Assembly (NCBI RefSeq): GCF_014199395.1
Contig: NZ_JACIJM010000003.1
Location: 186,001 to 250,000, forward strand
Length of the DNA stretch: 64,000 nt
Origin: Yoonia ponticola
Lineage (GTDB): Bacteria; Pseudomonadota; Alphaproteobacteria; Rhodobacterales; Rhodobacteraceae
Direction of reading: 5' to 3'
Shown: in pieces, positions 1 to 7,819 of the stretch
Layout: the number at the start of each line of letters is the position of its first letter
How positions within the stretch are numbered: position 1 is the stretch's first letter
Position numbers and translations under genes: made by a program
Notes under the pieces: generated by a model
Told to the model about the DNA's origin: nothing
The model's database searches: none
The model's input: the letters and a program-made list of their open reading frames with translations, nothing else

Positions 1-160
1 TTTTCGCCTGCCCTGCGTAGTTTTCAGCTTCGGCTGCGACGTTTTCTGCGACACCTTGTGCGCCAGCTTTGATTTCTTTTGTTGCGGCGTTTGTCGCCTC
101 TTTGGCTTTTTCGCCAAAAGATTTATCAGCGCCGAAATTGGAATTATCCGTAGTCGTCAT
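1..160 (-). CDS. Partial small hydrophilic stress-type protein (C-terminus outside window)
   Basis: The N-terminal 53 residues are visible; the gene continues past the left edge. It starts MTTTDNSNFGADKSFGEKAK and is rich in Ala, Glu, Lys and Asn with no hydrophobic segment so far, giving an amphipathic, helix-prone pattern. This resembles the N-terminus of ElaB/YqjD (DUF883) or LEA-like proteins, but the diagnostic C-terminus is missing. A strong GGAGG ribosome binding site lies 5 bases before the ATG. It lies just downstream of a 22-residue membrane peptide gene on the same strand, and both may be read from the EcfG-like promoter at 287-311, which would make it a general-stress gene. Function unknown. 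Confidence 0.55.
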   Translation of the reverse strand, partial: MTTTDNSNFGADKSFGEKAKEATNAATKEIKAGAQGVAENVAAEAENYAGQAK

Positions 161-175
161 GATGACCTCCTTTGA

Positions 176-244
176 TTAAAATGCGAGATTGATGATGGCC
201 AAAACGATCACGATCAGGCCGATAAGATAAAAGATGCGGTTCAT
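176..244 (-). CDS. 22-residue single-pass membrane peptide
   Basis: A short gene encodes MNRIFYLIGLIVIVLAIINL plus AF: a charged start followed by one unbroken hydrophobic helix of about 18 residues. An AGGAGA ribosome binding site stands 7 bases before the ATG. A longer in-frame reading upstream to 358 exists, but its extra N-terminus is polar and unremarkable and would run through the promoter, so I use the internal start. The gene sits between an EcfG-like promoter and the partial hydrophilic gene, probably co-transcribed with it. Tiny one-helix proteins of this kind are common in Roseobacters and have no assigned function. Confidence 0.6.
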   Translation of the reverse strand: MNRIFYLIGLIVIVLAIINLAF

Positions 245-459
245 TGAATTTCTCCTGATTGTTGATTTGTCTGTCGTTGGAAAATCAACACATTGGACCG
301 CGTTAAGTTCCGTGTTTTTTTGACGAAAACGTGTTCGCAGTGCGTTTGACGCGCTCATTTGTGTGATGAAACGGTTTTGTTTTTATGGTGGTTTTTCATC
401 GGAAAACGGAACGGCCAAGGCCGCGCGCATTGGCTTTGCGAGACTGCAAAATAACGCTG
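245..459. other. Intergenic region, no further gene seen
   Basis: About 215 bases separate the membrane peptide gene from the end of the MgtC-family gene. Apart from the EcfG-like promoter, I see only T-rich stretches (for example near 314-320 and 370-390). No open reading frame with a credible ribosome binding site was found. Confidence 0.5.
287..311 (-). promoter_or_regulatory. EcfG-type general stress response promoter
   Basis: On the minus strand the sequence reads GGAAC, 16 bases, then TGTT. The known alphaproteobacterial EcfG consensus is GGAAC, 16-17 bases, cGTT, so only the weakly conserved first base of the -10 element differs. It lies 43 bases before the ATG of the 22-residue peptide, leaving a short leader with a good ribosome binding site. 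Found by eye; expression under stress is inferred. Confidence 0.6.
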
Positions 460-909
460 CTATTTCTTGTTGATGTTCCGAATATGCAGCCAGTCGAAAA
501 AGTTAAGAACGATAAAGATCAGCGCCGAAATAAATGCCGCTTCTTTCAAAAACCCAAGCCCGCAAGCGATGCCAATTGCCCCCACAGCCCAAATCGCAGC
601 GCCGCTGCGCACGCCTTTTAATCGTCCATCATCGCTGGGCGACATGATCGCGCCCGCGCCGAGAAATCCGATGCCGCCGACGATGCCTTGGATTAATCGT
701 GTGGGGTCAATCGAGATTGCAGCGTCTTCGGCCATGCTGCTTAACGCGAAGCTGAGGGTCACTGTCATCAGCGCCGCTGATCCAATCGCGACAAGCACGT
801 AAGCCCCTGCCCCCAATGGTTTTCCTTTGATCTCGCGATCTAGTCCCACGACAAGGCCACATCCGCTTGCAAACAGAACGCGCAGGACAAATTCGGAAAA
901 CTCGATCAT
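460..909 (-). CDS. MgtC/SapB family membrane protein
   Basis: This 149-residue protein carries the hydrophobic MgtC/SapB domain: an N-terminal helix, the conserved GLDREIKGKPLGAGAYVLVA stretch (residues 22-41) with its Asp-Arg-Glu, a helix rich in Gly and Ala, then GGIGFLGAGAI (about 78-88) and a final helix ending at a short basic tail. MgtC proteins are inner-membrane factors linked to low magnesium, acid stress and ATP synthase control; the exact role here is inferred. The C-terminal cytoplasmic domain of Salmonella MgtC is absent, as in most short homologues. It is downstream of katE on the same strand, separated by a hairpin at 938-962, so it may be transcribed separately. Confidence 0.85.
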   Translation of the reverse strand: MIEFSEFVLRVLFASGCGLVVGLDREIKGKPLGAGAYVLVAIGSAALMTVTLSFALSSMAEDAAISIDPTRLIQGIVGGIGFLGAGAIMSPSDDGRLKGVRSGAAIWAVGAIGIACGLGFLKEAAFISALIFIVLNFFDWLHIRNINKK

Positions 910-937
910 TTGGTGGGCCTCGCGGTTGGGTTATGTG

Positions 938-965
938 AAGGGCGACCGTGCTGGCCGCCCTTTTT
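938..965 (+). terminator. Terminator-like hairpin between katE and the MgtC-family gene
   Basis: AAGGGCG (938-944) pairs with CGCCCTT (956-962), with a further short CC/GG pairing inside the loop. A run of T follows at 961-965 on the plus strand. Both flanking genes are on the minus strand, where no U tract follows the stem. It could therefore be an mRNA 3' structure for katE rather than a classic terminator. Confidence 0.4.
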
Positions 966-988
966 AGATTTGGCTCGTTCCGGTTGCT

Positions 989-3100
989 TTATTGAACGCG
1001 ATCCCAGAAACGCAGCGCACCACAGGTTTTGACGAAATCAGCGCAATCGTCGGATTTGCTGATCTCGATCACCCCGTCGTCGAGTTTATCGACGCCCGCC
1101 GCGCTAAACAGGTCTTTTGCGTCACCCGCCAACGCGATGTATTTCGCGTGGGCAAAGGCGTCAGCGGCAAACCCTTTTGCGGGGTGCATTGCGCTCAATT
1201 TCTTTGCGCCCTCCGCCGATGCCATCACCGCAACCGCATCGTATAACACGGAGGGTCCGCCATCTATTTTCTGGTCGGCTGGCACACGTTCGCCTTGGGA
1301 TGTTTTGATGCCGCCGATGGTGGGGGCGATGATTTCGGTCATGCCGCCCGCATCTTTGACTGCCTCTTGCAGTGCCGAGAGCAGGTCGCCGTCGATCCCA
1401 TCGGTCAGCAAAATGCCCAGTTTGCGGCCCTGAAAACTGTTCGGTCCGTTTTTGAGGATCGACAGCGCGTCTGATGTTTTCAAACCTTCGACGACCTTGC
1501 GCCGTGGCGTTTGTGCTTTGGGCAGCGTGTCGAAACCCAGCCCATCTGCTACAGCCTGAGCAAGATCAGCGTCGATATTCGGCAAATGTGCGACAACACG
1601 TTCGCGGATTTCCAGCACCTCGCATTTGGACAACTCGAAGATCAGCGCGTCTGCGATATGGCCTTGTTCGACCTTTGTTTGGCTTTCGTAGAATTGACGG
1701 GCTTGGCTGTAGTGGTCTGCAAAAAGCTCTGCGCGCACTTTGCGTTTTTCGCCTTCGACCTCTTCGGGATATGACTTAAATCCTGCGTCCTGATCGGCAC
1801 GCGGGCCGCCGTCTTTCCAACTGTTCGGCTCGTAATTGGCGCGTCCTGCCGGATTATGCATCGCCATATGTCCGTCCTGCTGGAAGTGTGCATAGGGACA
1901 TTTCGGTGCGTTAACAGGGATATGGGTGAAGTTCGGCCCGCCCAGACGTTTGATCTGCGTATCGAGGTAAGAGAAATTGCGGCCCTGCAGCAGCGGGTCG
2001 TTTGTGAAATCAATCCCTGGCACGATGTTCTGGGTGCAAAATGCGACCTGTTCGGTTTCAGCAAAGAAGTTATCGACAACACTGTCCAGCACAAGGCGGC
2101 CAATGATGCGGACTGGCACGTCTTCTTCGGGGATCAATTTGGTCGCGTCCAGCACGTCGAAATCGAATTTGTCGGCAAATTCGTCGTCGAAAACCTGTAC
2201 GCCCAGTTCCCATTCCGGAAAATCGCCAGCTTGGATTGCGTTCCACAGGTCGCGGCGGTGGTAATCGGGGTCCGCGCCGTTAATCTTGACCGCCTCGTCC
2301 CAGAGGACCGATTGTAGGCCCTGTTTCGGTTTCCAGTGGAATTTCACGAAATGGCTTTTGCCGTCTGCGTTCACGAAACGGAACGTATGAACGCCGAACC
2401 CTTCCATGAACCGGAAAGAGCGCGGGATACCACGGTCCGACATGGTCCACATCACCATGTGCATGGCTTCGGGCATCAACGAGATGAAATCCCAAAAGTT
2501 GTCATGCGCGGATTGGGCCTGCGGGAAGGCGCGGTCGGGGGCTTCTTTGACGGAATGCACGAGGTCGGGGAACTTCATCGCGTCTTGGATAAAGAACACG
2601 GGGATGTTGTTGCCAACGATATCCCAATTGCCTTCTTCGGTATAAAGTTTCACGGCAAAACCACGTGCGTCACGCGCCAGATCCATCGATCCTTTGTTCC
2701 CCGCGACGGTGGAAAAACGGACGAAAGCCGGTACTTTGCGCCCTTTTTCCTGCAGCAAGTGCGCAGAGGTGAGTTCGGGGATCGCGTCTGTTGTCTCGAA
2801 ATATCCGCGAGCCCCGTAGCCGCGCGCATGCACGACGCGTTCAGGGATGCGTTCATGGTCGAAATGGAACATCTTCTCGCGAAACTGGAAGTCCTCAAGC
2901 AAAGCCGGACCGCGCGCACCCGCTTTAAGAGTATTTTGATTATCGGAGACAGGCACGCCCTGTGCCGTGGTCATGCGCGGACCACCCTGTGCATGCTGGT
3001 GCGTCTCACCACCCTGCCCCACGGTTTCAGCTCGCTTGGCCGTTTGGTTCGTTTTTTGAGTTTCAATAGAAGGGCGGAATGAGGGCGTTTTGTCAGTCAT
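989..3100 (-). CDS. katE: Large-subunit monofunctional catalase (HPII type)
   Basis: This 703-residue protein converts hydrogen peroxide to water and oxygen with haem. The length and an added C-terminal glutamine-amidotransferase-like domain (about residues 560-700) mark clade 2 catalases such as E. coli HPII. The catalytic His is at residue 91 in the [10 protein letters not shown] motif, the Asn lies in VGNNIPVFF, and the haem Tyr is in the [13 protein letters not shown] motif. The N-terminal 50 residues are a low-complexity extension rich in Gln, Thr and Gly, as in HPII. The gene is divergent from nhaC. A degenerate EcfG-like match upstream (3198-3222) fits the stress role usual for these catalases. 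The start gives the expected length. Confidence 0.96.
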   Translation of the reverse strand: MTDKTPSFRPSIETQKTNQTAKRAETVGQGGETHQHAQGGPRMTTAQGVPVSDNQNTLKAGARGPALLEDFQFREKMFHFDHERIPERVVHARGYGARGYFETTDAIPELTSAHLLQEKGRKVPAFVRFSTVAGNKGSMDLARDARGFAVKLYTEEGNWDIVGNNIPVFFIQDAMKFPDLVHSVKEAPDRAFPQAQSAHDNFWDFISLMPEAMHMVMWTMSDRGIPRSFRFMEGFGVHTFRFVNADGKSHFVKFHWKPKQGLQSVLWDEAVKINGADPDYHRRDLWNAIQAGDFPEWELGVQVFDDEFADKFDFDVLDATKLIPEEDVPVRIIGRLVLDSVVDNFFAETEQVAFCTQNIVPGIDFTNDPLLQGRNFSYLDTQIKRLGGPNFTHIPVNAPKCPYAHFQQDGHMAMHNPAGRANYEPNSWKDGGPRADQDAGFKSYPEEVEGEKRKVRAELFADHYSQARQFYESQTKVEQGHIADALIFELSKCEVLEIRERVVAHLPNIDADLAQAVADGLGFDTLPKAQTPRRKVVEGLKTSDALSILKNGPNSFQGRKLGILLTDGIDGDLLSALQEAVKDAGGMTEIIAPTIGGIKTSQGERVPADQKIDGGPSVLYDAVAVMASAEGAKKLSAMHPAKGFAADAFAHAKYIALAGDAKDLFSAAGVDKLDDGVIEISKSDDCADFVKTCGALRFWDRVQ

Positions 3101-3480
3101 CTATTTTCTCCAGCGATGCAGTTGGGTGCGCGATCATGCGTGCGGTTGGTAGAACGCATGGGGCGTCACGTGATCTTTTGAGGGCTTCAACTGGATTAAT
3201 GCGTGGGAATAAAAAAGGTTCCCGACTTTGGGGTGAAGGGTTGTTTGGACGTTTTAAACGGGTCGCCACTTGACACGTTTTTGGACATATCTGTGGGCGA
3301 ACTTTACGGTGAAGAACATAACGATTTGCTGAGAGTAGCTTGCTGCAAACCCACTCTCACCCAACCTGCTTGTTTTGACTCATTGGCGCGATATCATTAG
3401 GAATGATCGAGAATACAGCATGTTACGTATGAAAACGCCTGTCAGGCTAAGATAGGCAGAGACATAGGAATACAGACACG
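3101..3480. promoter_or_regulatory. Divergent katE/nhaC promoter region
   Basis: These 380 bases hold no credible gene. On the minus strand, 3222-3198 reads GGAAC, 16 bases, CATT, one mismatch from the EcfG -10 core (cGTT); it is a weak candidate for katE. A 7-base inverted repeat TGAGAGT (3330-3336) / ACTCTCA (3353-3359) lies about 120 bases before nhaC and could be an operator or an RNA hairpin. Both readings are inference from pattern alone. Confidence 0.35.
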
Positions 3481-4974
3481 ATGGATGACAAAGACCTCCC
3501 CCCTCTCCCATTAGCCCTTTTGCCAGTCGTTTTAACGCTGGGATTGCTGGCGCTTCAGCTATTTTATTATGGTGACTTTACACCGCACATCCCTTTGATT
3601 TTGGGCCTTGCGATCACCTCCTTGCTGGGGGTGCTGCGCGGACAGGGGTGGATGGATATTCGCGAGGGTATTTTCCACGTGATCCACGTCTCTATGCCGT
3701 CCTTGGCGGTGTTGATCGTTGTGGGCATGATTATCGGGGTCTGGATTGCATCCGGCACCGTGCCGACGTTGATTTACTACGGTCTGACCTTGCTCACGCC
3801 GTCGATCTTTTTGGCAGCGGCGATGATCCTTTGTGCGGTTGTCTCACTGTCGCTCGGCACAAGCTGGGGCACCGTAGGGACGATTGGTCTGGCGTTGATG
3901 GGCATTGGTGCGGGCTTTGGCATCCCCGCCTATTGGACGGCGGGCGCTGTTGTGTCCGGTGCGTTCTTTGGCGACAAGGTGTCGCCGCTGTCGGATACCA
4001 CCAACCTTGCCCCTGCTGTGACGGGCACAAACGTCTTTGACCATATCAAGAACATGTTGCCGACGACGGTGCCTGCGATGCTGATTGCCTTGGTGATCTA
4101 CGTCGTCGTGGGGTTCATGCTGATGGGTGACACTGTGGGTGATATGACGAGCATCAGCAGCATCACCTCTGGCCTGTCCGAGCGGTTCAATCTTGGGCTG
4201 GTGCCGCTGCTTCCCGCGCTTGTTGTGATTGCGTTGGCACTGATGAAAAAGCCGCCATTGCCGTCCTTGTTTGCGGGTGTGCTGGCTGGTGCGATTGTCG
4301 CGATTTTCTGGCAGGGTGCGGGCGTGCATGACGTGTTCGCTTTTGCGCAATCGGGCTATGCGATTGATACGGGCATTCCGGACATTGATAGCTTGCTAAA
4401 TGCAGGTGGTATCCAGTCGATGATGTGGACCATTTCACTGATGCTGATTGCCCTCGGGTTTGGTGGCGCGTTAGAGCGCACGGGCTGTCTTGAGGCGATC
4501 ATCATGGCGATTATCAGCCGTGTGAAAAGCTTTGCCGCCGTTCAGACGTCCGCGATTGGCACAGCCTTTGCGACCAATATGGTTGCTGGTGATCCGTATA
4601 TTTCGATTGCCTTGCCGGGCCGGATGTTTGCGCCGCTCTACCGTGGTATGGGCTATTCGACGCTAAACCTAAGCCGTGCGGTTGAGGAAGGTGGCACAAT
4701 GATGAGCCCGCTGATCCCATGGAATGCGGGCGGTGCCTTTGTCATCTCGGCGCTTAGTCTGGGTGTGATGGACGGAAACCTGACCAATCTTCTGTATATT
4801 CCGCTTGCTTTTGCATGCTGGACGGCCCCTGTGATCGGGATATTCTATGCCATGACGGGGATGTTTTCACCGATGGCCTCGGACGAAGATCGGGCTGAAT
4901 GGTCAAAGCAGGATGAAGACGTCATGGATCTTGGCGATCACGAACTTGCTTACGACGAGACGGCTGCGACCTGA
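3481..4974 (+). CDS. nhaC: NhaC family Na+/H+ antiporter
   Basis: This 497-residue inner-membrane protein has about 11-12 hydrophobic helices and exchanges sodium for protons, which suits a marine bacterium. The conserved NhaC stretch GDKVSPLSDTTNLAPAVTGT lies near residues 163-183, and a second conserved half-helix near 370 reads AFATNMVAGDPYISIALPGR. The C-terminus ends in an acidic cytoplasmic tail (SDEDRAEWSKQDEDVMDLGD). It is a single-gene unit divergent from katE. Substrate range (Na+/H+ alone or malate/lactate exchange, as in some NhaC members) cannot be settled from sequence. The start at 3481 gives a short polar N-terminus before helix 1. Confidence 0.9.
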   Translation: MDDKDLPPLPLALLPVVLTLGLLALQLFYYGDFTPHIPLILGLAITSLLGVLRGQGWMDIREGIFHVIHVSMPSLAVLIVVGMIIGVWIASGTVPTLIYYGLTLLTPSIFLAAAMILCAVVSLSLGTSWGTVGTIGLALMGIGAGFGIPAYWTAGAVVSGAFFGDKVSPLSDTTNLAPAVTGTNVFDHIKNMLPTTVPAMLIALVIYVVVGFMLMGDTVGDMTSISSITSGLSERFNLGLVPLLPALVVIALALMKKPPLPSLFAGVLAGAIVAIFWQGAGVHDVFAFAQSGYAIDTGIPDIDSLLNAGGIQSMMWTISLMLIALGFGGALERTGCLEAIIMAIISRVKSFAAVQTSAIGTAFATNMVAGDPYISIALPGRMFAPLYRGMGYSTLNLSRAVEEGGTMMSPLIPWNAGGAFVISALSLGVMDGNLTNLLYIPLAFACWTAPVIGIFYAMTGMFSPMASDEDRAEWSKQDEDVMDLGDHELAYDETAAT

Positions 4975-5288
4975 TATGAAGACCAAGCGGGACTGCTGTG
5001 CGCATCGTCGCAATCACGGTCCCGCTGACCACATCGAACCTAGCATCACACGCACCCAACAGATGCCAGCACGATCCGCCTTGAGCAACGGCAGCTGACA
5101 TTGCAAGCGGCCTTGGCTGATCGTAAAGAACCTCTTTGCCCGCGTGGCTAAACGAAGAAGTCCGAACCCATAAAAGGCAAGCACAATGTCTTACCCTCAG
5201 GATGCTTTCGCAGTGCAGCAAAAACAGGTCGTTTTATTGCGCTCGATTTAACGAGCAACAAAATATACGTCGATGAATTAAGGAAATG
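4975..5288. other. Intergenic region downstream of nhaC
   Basis: These 314 bases contain no convincing gene. An 8-base inverted repeat AGCGGGAC (4986-4993) / GTCCCGCT (5019-5026) with a 25-base loop lies 12 bases after the nhaC stop and may form an mRNA 3' hairpin, but no T run follows. The remainder is featureless up to the tRNA-Arg gene. Confidence 0.4.
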
Positions 5289-5365
5289 TGGTGCACCCAG
5301 CAGGATTCGAACCTGCGGCCTCTGCCTTCGGAGGGCAGCGCTCTATCCAGCTGAGCTATGGGTGC
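5289..5365 (-). tRNA. tRNA-Arg (anticodon CCG)
   Basis: The minus strand folds as a cloverleaf of 77 bases including an encoded CCA end. The acceptor stem GCACCCA pairs with TGGGTGC, followed by discriminator A. The anticodon stem CTGCC/GGCAG holds the loop CTCCGAA, giving anticodon CCG for CGG codons, and the T loop is TTCGAAT. It lies about 100 bases beyond the 3' end of the suf operon. No integrase or duplicated tRNA end was seen nearby. Confidence 0.95.
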
Positions 5366-5460
5366 CTGACGTTGACGTAGCACCACGCGCCGCCCCTCGC
5401 AACAGTCAAAATCATGCATTGTGCGAAGTTTTGACAGGAACGTGCCGCGTGGGGCGGGAT

Positions 5461-5502
5461 CGAATTTTCTGGAAAATTCGTCCGATTTTTCGCGAAAAAT
5501 CG
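5461..5502. repeat. Dual-palindrome element, copy 1 (after sufS)
   Basis: Two 20-base palindromes lie side by side with TC between them. The first (5461-5480) has arms CGAATTTTC/GAAAATTCG around TG, and the second (5483-5502) has arms CGATTTTTC/GAAAAATCG around GC. The element begins 4 bases beyond the sufS stop codon on the minus strand. The same 42-base design recurs at 13203, 47560 and 52603. As RNA it would form two short AU-rich hairpins. It could act as a 3' processing or termination structure, a protein-binding site or a REP-like repeat; none of these is shown. Confidence 0.85.
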
Positions 5503-5506
5503 CGGC

Positions 5507-6730
5507 CTAGGCGAATAGGTCGTGGCAGAGTTCGAGCGCATCGACCAGCGCGTCAACGTCGCCAGTTGTGTTGTACATCCCCATCGACGCGCGGCAGGTC
5601 GCCGTGACGCCCAAGTGGTCCATCAGCGGCATTGCGCAATGGCTCCCTGCCCGCACCGCCACACCTTTTTTGTCCAAGACCGTCGAGATGTCATGCGCGT
5701 GCGCCGCGCCGTCCAGTGTGAACGAGAAAATCGCGCCTTTGGTAGCCGAATTGCCCTGCACTTGCAGCCAGTTCAACCCGCCCAATTTCGCGTTCGTGTA
5801 GTCGCGCAGCGCGTGTTCGTGGGCCGCGATGTTGTCCATGCCGACGTCCATCATGTAGTCCAGCGCCACGCCCAGCCCAATCGTTTGCACGATGCCGGGG
5901 GTGCCTGCTTCGAACTTCATCGGCGCGTCGTTGTAGTCGATTCCGTCGCGGCGCACGTCTTTGATCATGTCGCCGCCGCCCAAGAACGGGCGCATCTCGG
6001 CCATGCGCTCTTTGGTGACGTAAATGCCGCCAGAGCCGGATGGACCGTATAGTTTGTGACCTGTGATCGCGTAGAAATCGCAACCGATATCTTGCACATC
6101 GACCGGCAAATGCACGGCTGCTTGCGACCCGTCGACCAGTACCGGTACGCCTTTGGCACGCGCACCTGCGCAGATCGCTTTGACGTCAACAAGCGTGCCA
6201 AGCACGTTGGACATATGTGTCACGGCCACCAGTTTGGTTTTCGGTCCAATCGCGTCGATCACCGCCTGCGGGTCCAGATCGCCGTTCGCGTCCACATCGA
6301 CCCATTTGATCACAACGCCTTGGCGTTCGCGCAGAAAGTGCCACGGCACGATATTCGCGTGGTGTTCCATGATCGACAGCACGATCTCGTCGCCCGCCTC
6401 CAAGCGCGGCATGGCCCAACTGTAGGCGACCATATTGATGCCTTCGGTGGTGCCGGAATTAAAGATGATTTCGTCTTCGGAACCCGCATTCAGGAATGTC
6501 GCCAGCTTGCCGCGCACGCCCTCGTATTTGTCGGTTGCCAGATTGCTGAGGTAGTGCAGCCCGCGGTGCACGTTTGCGTATTCTTCGGCGTAGCCCTTGG
6601 TGATCGCGTCGATCACGACCTGCGGCTTTTGCGCAGAGGCCCCGTTGTCCAGATAGACCAGCGGTTTGCCGTTCACTGTGCGTGACAGGATCGGGAAATC
6701 CGCACGGATCGCATTGATGTCATAGGTCAT
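5507..6730 (-). CDS. sufS: Cysteine desulfurase SufS
   Basis: This 407-residue PLP enzyme removes sulfur from cysteine for the SUF iron-sulfur assembly machinery. The PLP lysine is K226 in AITGHKLYGPSG and the active Cys is C365 in RAGSHCAMP, the short-loop type II (SufS) signature. The N-terminus ADFPILSRTVNGKPLVYLDN is typical. It is the last gene of the suf operon and overlaps the preceding YIP1 gene by 4 bases (ATGA), implying coupled translation. The dual-palindrome element follows its stop codon. No sufE, sufA or sufT follows, so the sulfur acceptor partner must be encoded elsewhere. Confidence 0.96.
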   Translation of the reverse strand: MTYDINAIRADFPILSRTVNGKPLVYLDNGASAQKPQVVIDAITKGYAEEYANVHRGLHYLSNLATDKYEGVRGKLATFLNAGSEDEIIFNSGTTEGINMVAYSWAMPRLEAGDEIVLSIMEHHANIVPWHFLRERQGVVIKWVDVDANGDLDPQAVIDAIGPKTKLVAVTHMSNVLGTLVDVKAICAGARAKGVPVLVDGSQAAVHLPVDVQDIGCDFYAITGHKLYGPSGSGGIYVTKERMAEMRPFLGGGDMIKDVRRDGIDYNDAPMKFEAGTPGIVQTIGLGVALDYMMDVGMDNIAAHEHALRDYTNAKLGGLNWLQVQGNSATKGAIFSFTLDGAAHAHDISTVLDKKGVAVRAGSHCAMPLMDHLGVTATCRASMGMYNTTGDVDALVDALELCHDLFA

Positions 6731-7320
6731 ACCGGACCTCCTACAAAGGCGGCACCGCCGACGAGCAAAAGTATAAAGCTAAGCCCGAAGACAAAGCCAA
6801 TGATTGAGACGGCAAAGAGGCCGAACGCTTTGCCCAGACTGTCAAACCCGTGCAGGACATTCAAGAAGTGCAACAAGCACCAAATTTGCAAACCAAAACC
6901 CACCAAACTGACGAGCGTTGCCACCGCTGGTGCAATCAGCACCGCGAAAAACTGGATCACCACGAGGAATAACACGATGGTCTGGAACCATGTCATCACC
7001 AAAAGGGTGCCGCCGAACGACCCCTTCCCGCCCATCGCGAGCCCTGCATAGTAGAGCACAAAGATGAACACGACCGTCATTGAGCCCATGAAGAGCGCAT
7101 CAACAAACGGACTTCCGCCCAGATTGGACAGCATTTCAGGACGACCGGGGATCATGCGTTCTGCCGTGACCAGCATCACCGTCAGGATCGTCACAAGTGC
7201 CAACATCATCCAGCCCACAGAATGCGGCACACGTAGTCGCGTGATCTGATCGGCCATATTGGCCGGATCACGTAGCGATTGTCCGATGAGGGTCAGGATA
7301 GTGGGCAGATCAAAGCGCAT
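6727..7320 (-). CDS. YIP1 family membrane protein (second of a pair)
   Basis: This 197-residue protein has about five hydrophobic helices and resembles the YIP1 domain of small bacterial membrane proteins. A soluble N-terminal stretch (about 45 residues, RFDLPTILTLIGQSLRDPAN) precedes the membrane part, and the last helix ends with Gly-Gly repeats. It overlaps the upstream YIP1 gene by 11 bases and sufS by 4 bases, so it is translated as part of the suf operon. No catalytic motif is visible. A membrane role connected with Fe-S assembly, such as anchoring the Suf complex, would be pure inference. The pair may be old duplicates that have diverged. Confidence 0.75.
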   Translation of the reverse strand: MRFDLPTILTLIGQSLRDPANMADQITRLRVPHSVGWMMLALVTILTVMLVTAERMIPGRPEMLSNLGGSPFVDALFMGSMTVVFIFVLYYAGLAMGGKGSFGGTLLVMTWFQTIVLFLVVIQFFAVLIAPAVATLVSLVGFGLQIWCLLHFLNVLHGFDSLGKAFGLFAVSIIGFVFGLSFILLLVGGAAFVGGPV

Positions 7321-7819
7321 GGGTTTCGCCTTCGGCCACGCGGAAACATTGCGACCAGATGACGAACAGTGCGACGCCCCAAATGACGCCTACGAGATTG
7401 GTCGCAGCCCCTGCCCCGATCAGGCCAGCGGTGAGGCCGTGTAGTAGACCGACGGGCGTCGTCGCCAGAAACGCCCAGAACAACGCAAGACGTGCGCTGT
7501 AATGTGTGCCTTTTGCCTTAAATATTTTGGCCACCAGATGCGTAATCGCCGCAATGATATAGAGCCCAAGCGGCCACACGATCAGCATTGCGAAGAACGC
7601 AATACCTGCGTTCATCTGAAATTCAGACGCTCCGTCTGGACCCAAAAGCTGAAGCTCTTCGACACGTTTCAGGCGCGGCCATTGCGCGACATAAAGGATC
7701 AGACAAGCGGCCATCACATAAGCGATGGCCCTGTCTTCACGTTGTCCATGCGCCAGCAGCTCGCGCATCACAACACGCGGGCTGCGCCATGTGCGCATGA
7801 TGTCGGTCGTAACGGCCAT
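7310..7819 (-). CDS. YIP1 family membrane protein (first of a pair)
   Basis: This 169-residue protein has a polar N-terminus (about 30 residues with TWRSPRVVMRELLAHGQRED) followed by four hydrophobic helices, consistent with the YIP1 family. It starts on the last base of sufD and its end overlaps the second YIP1 gene, so both sit inside the suf operon between sufD and sufS. No enzyme motif is seen. Related genes occur at this place in suf operons of other Rhodobacterales as I recall them, which suggests a conserved but undefined link to Fe-S assembly; that point is from memory and untested here. Confidence 0.72.
   Translation of the reverse strand: MAVTTDIMRTWRSPRVVMRELLAHGQREDRAIAYVMAACLILYVAQWPRLKRVEELQLLGPDGASEFQMNAGIAFFAMLIVWPLGLYIIAAITHLVAKIFKAKGTHYSARLALFWAFLATTPVGLLHGLTAGLIGAGAATNLVGVIWGVALFVIWSQCFRVAEGETHAL

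Noticed and set aside
961-981. EcfG-like GGAAC on the minus strand at 977-981
   Set aside because: The bases at the -10 distance read GGGC, not GTT, and the site overlaps the hairpin after katE.
2336-3082. A 248-codon open frame on the plus strand opposite katE
   Set aside because: It mirrors the catalase codons in another frame, has an unnatural His/Arg composition and no ribosome binding site. It is a shadow of the real gene.
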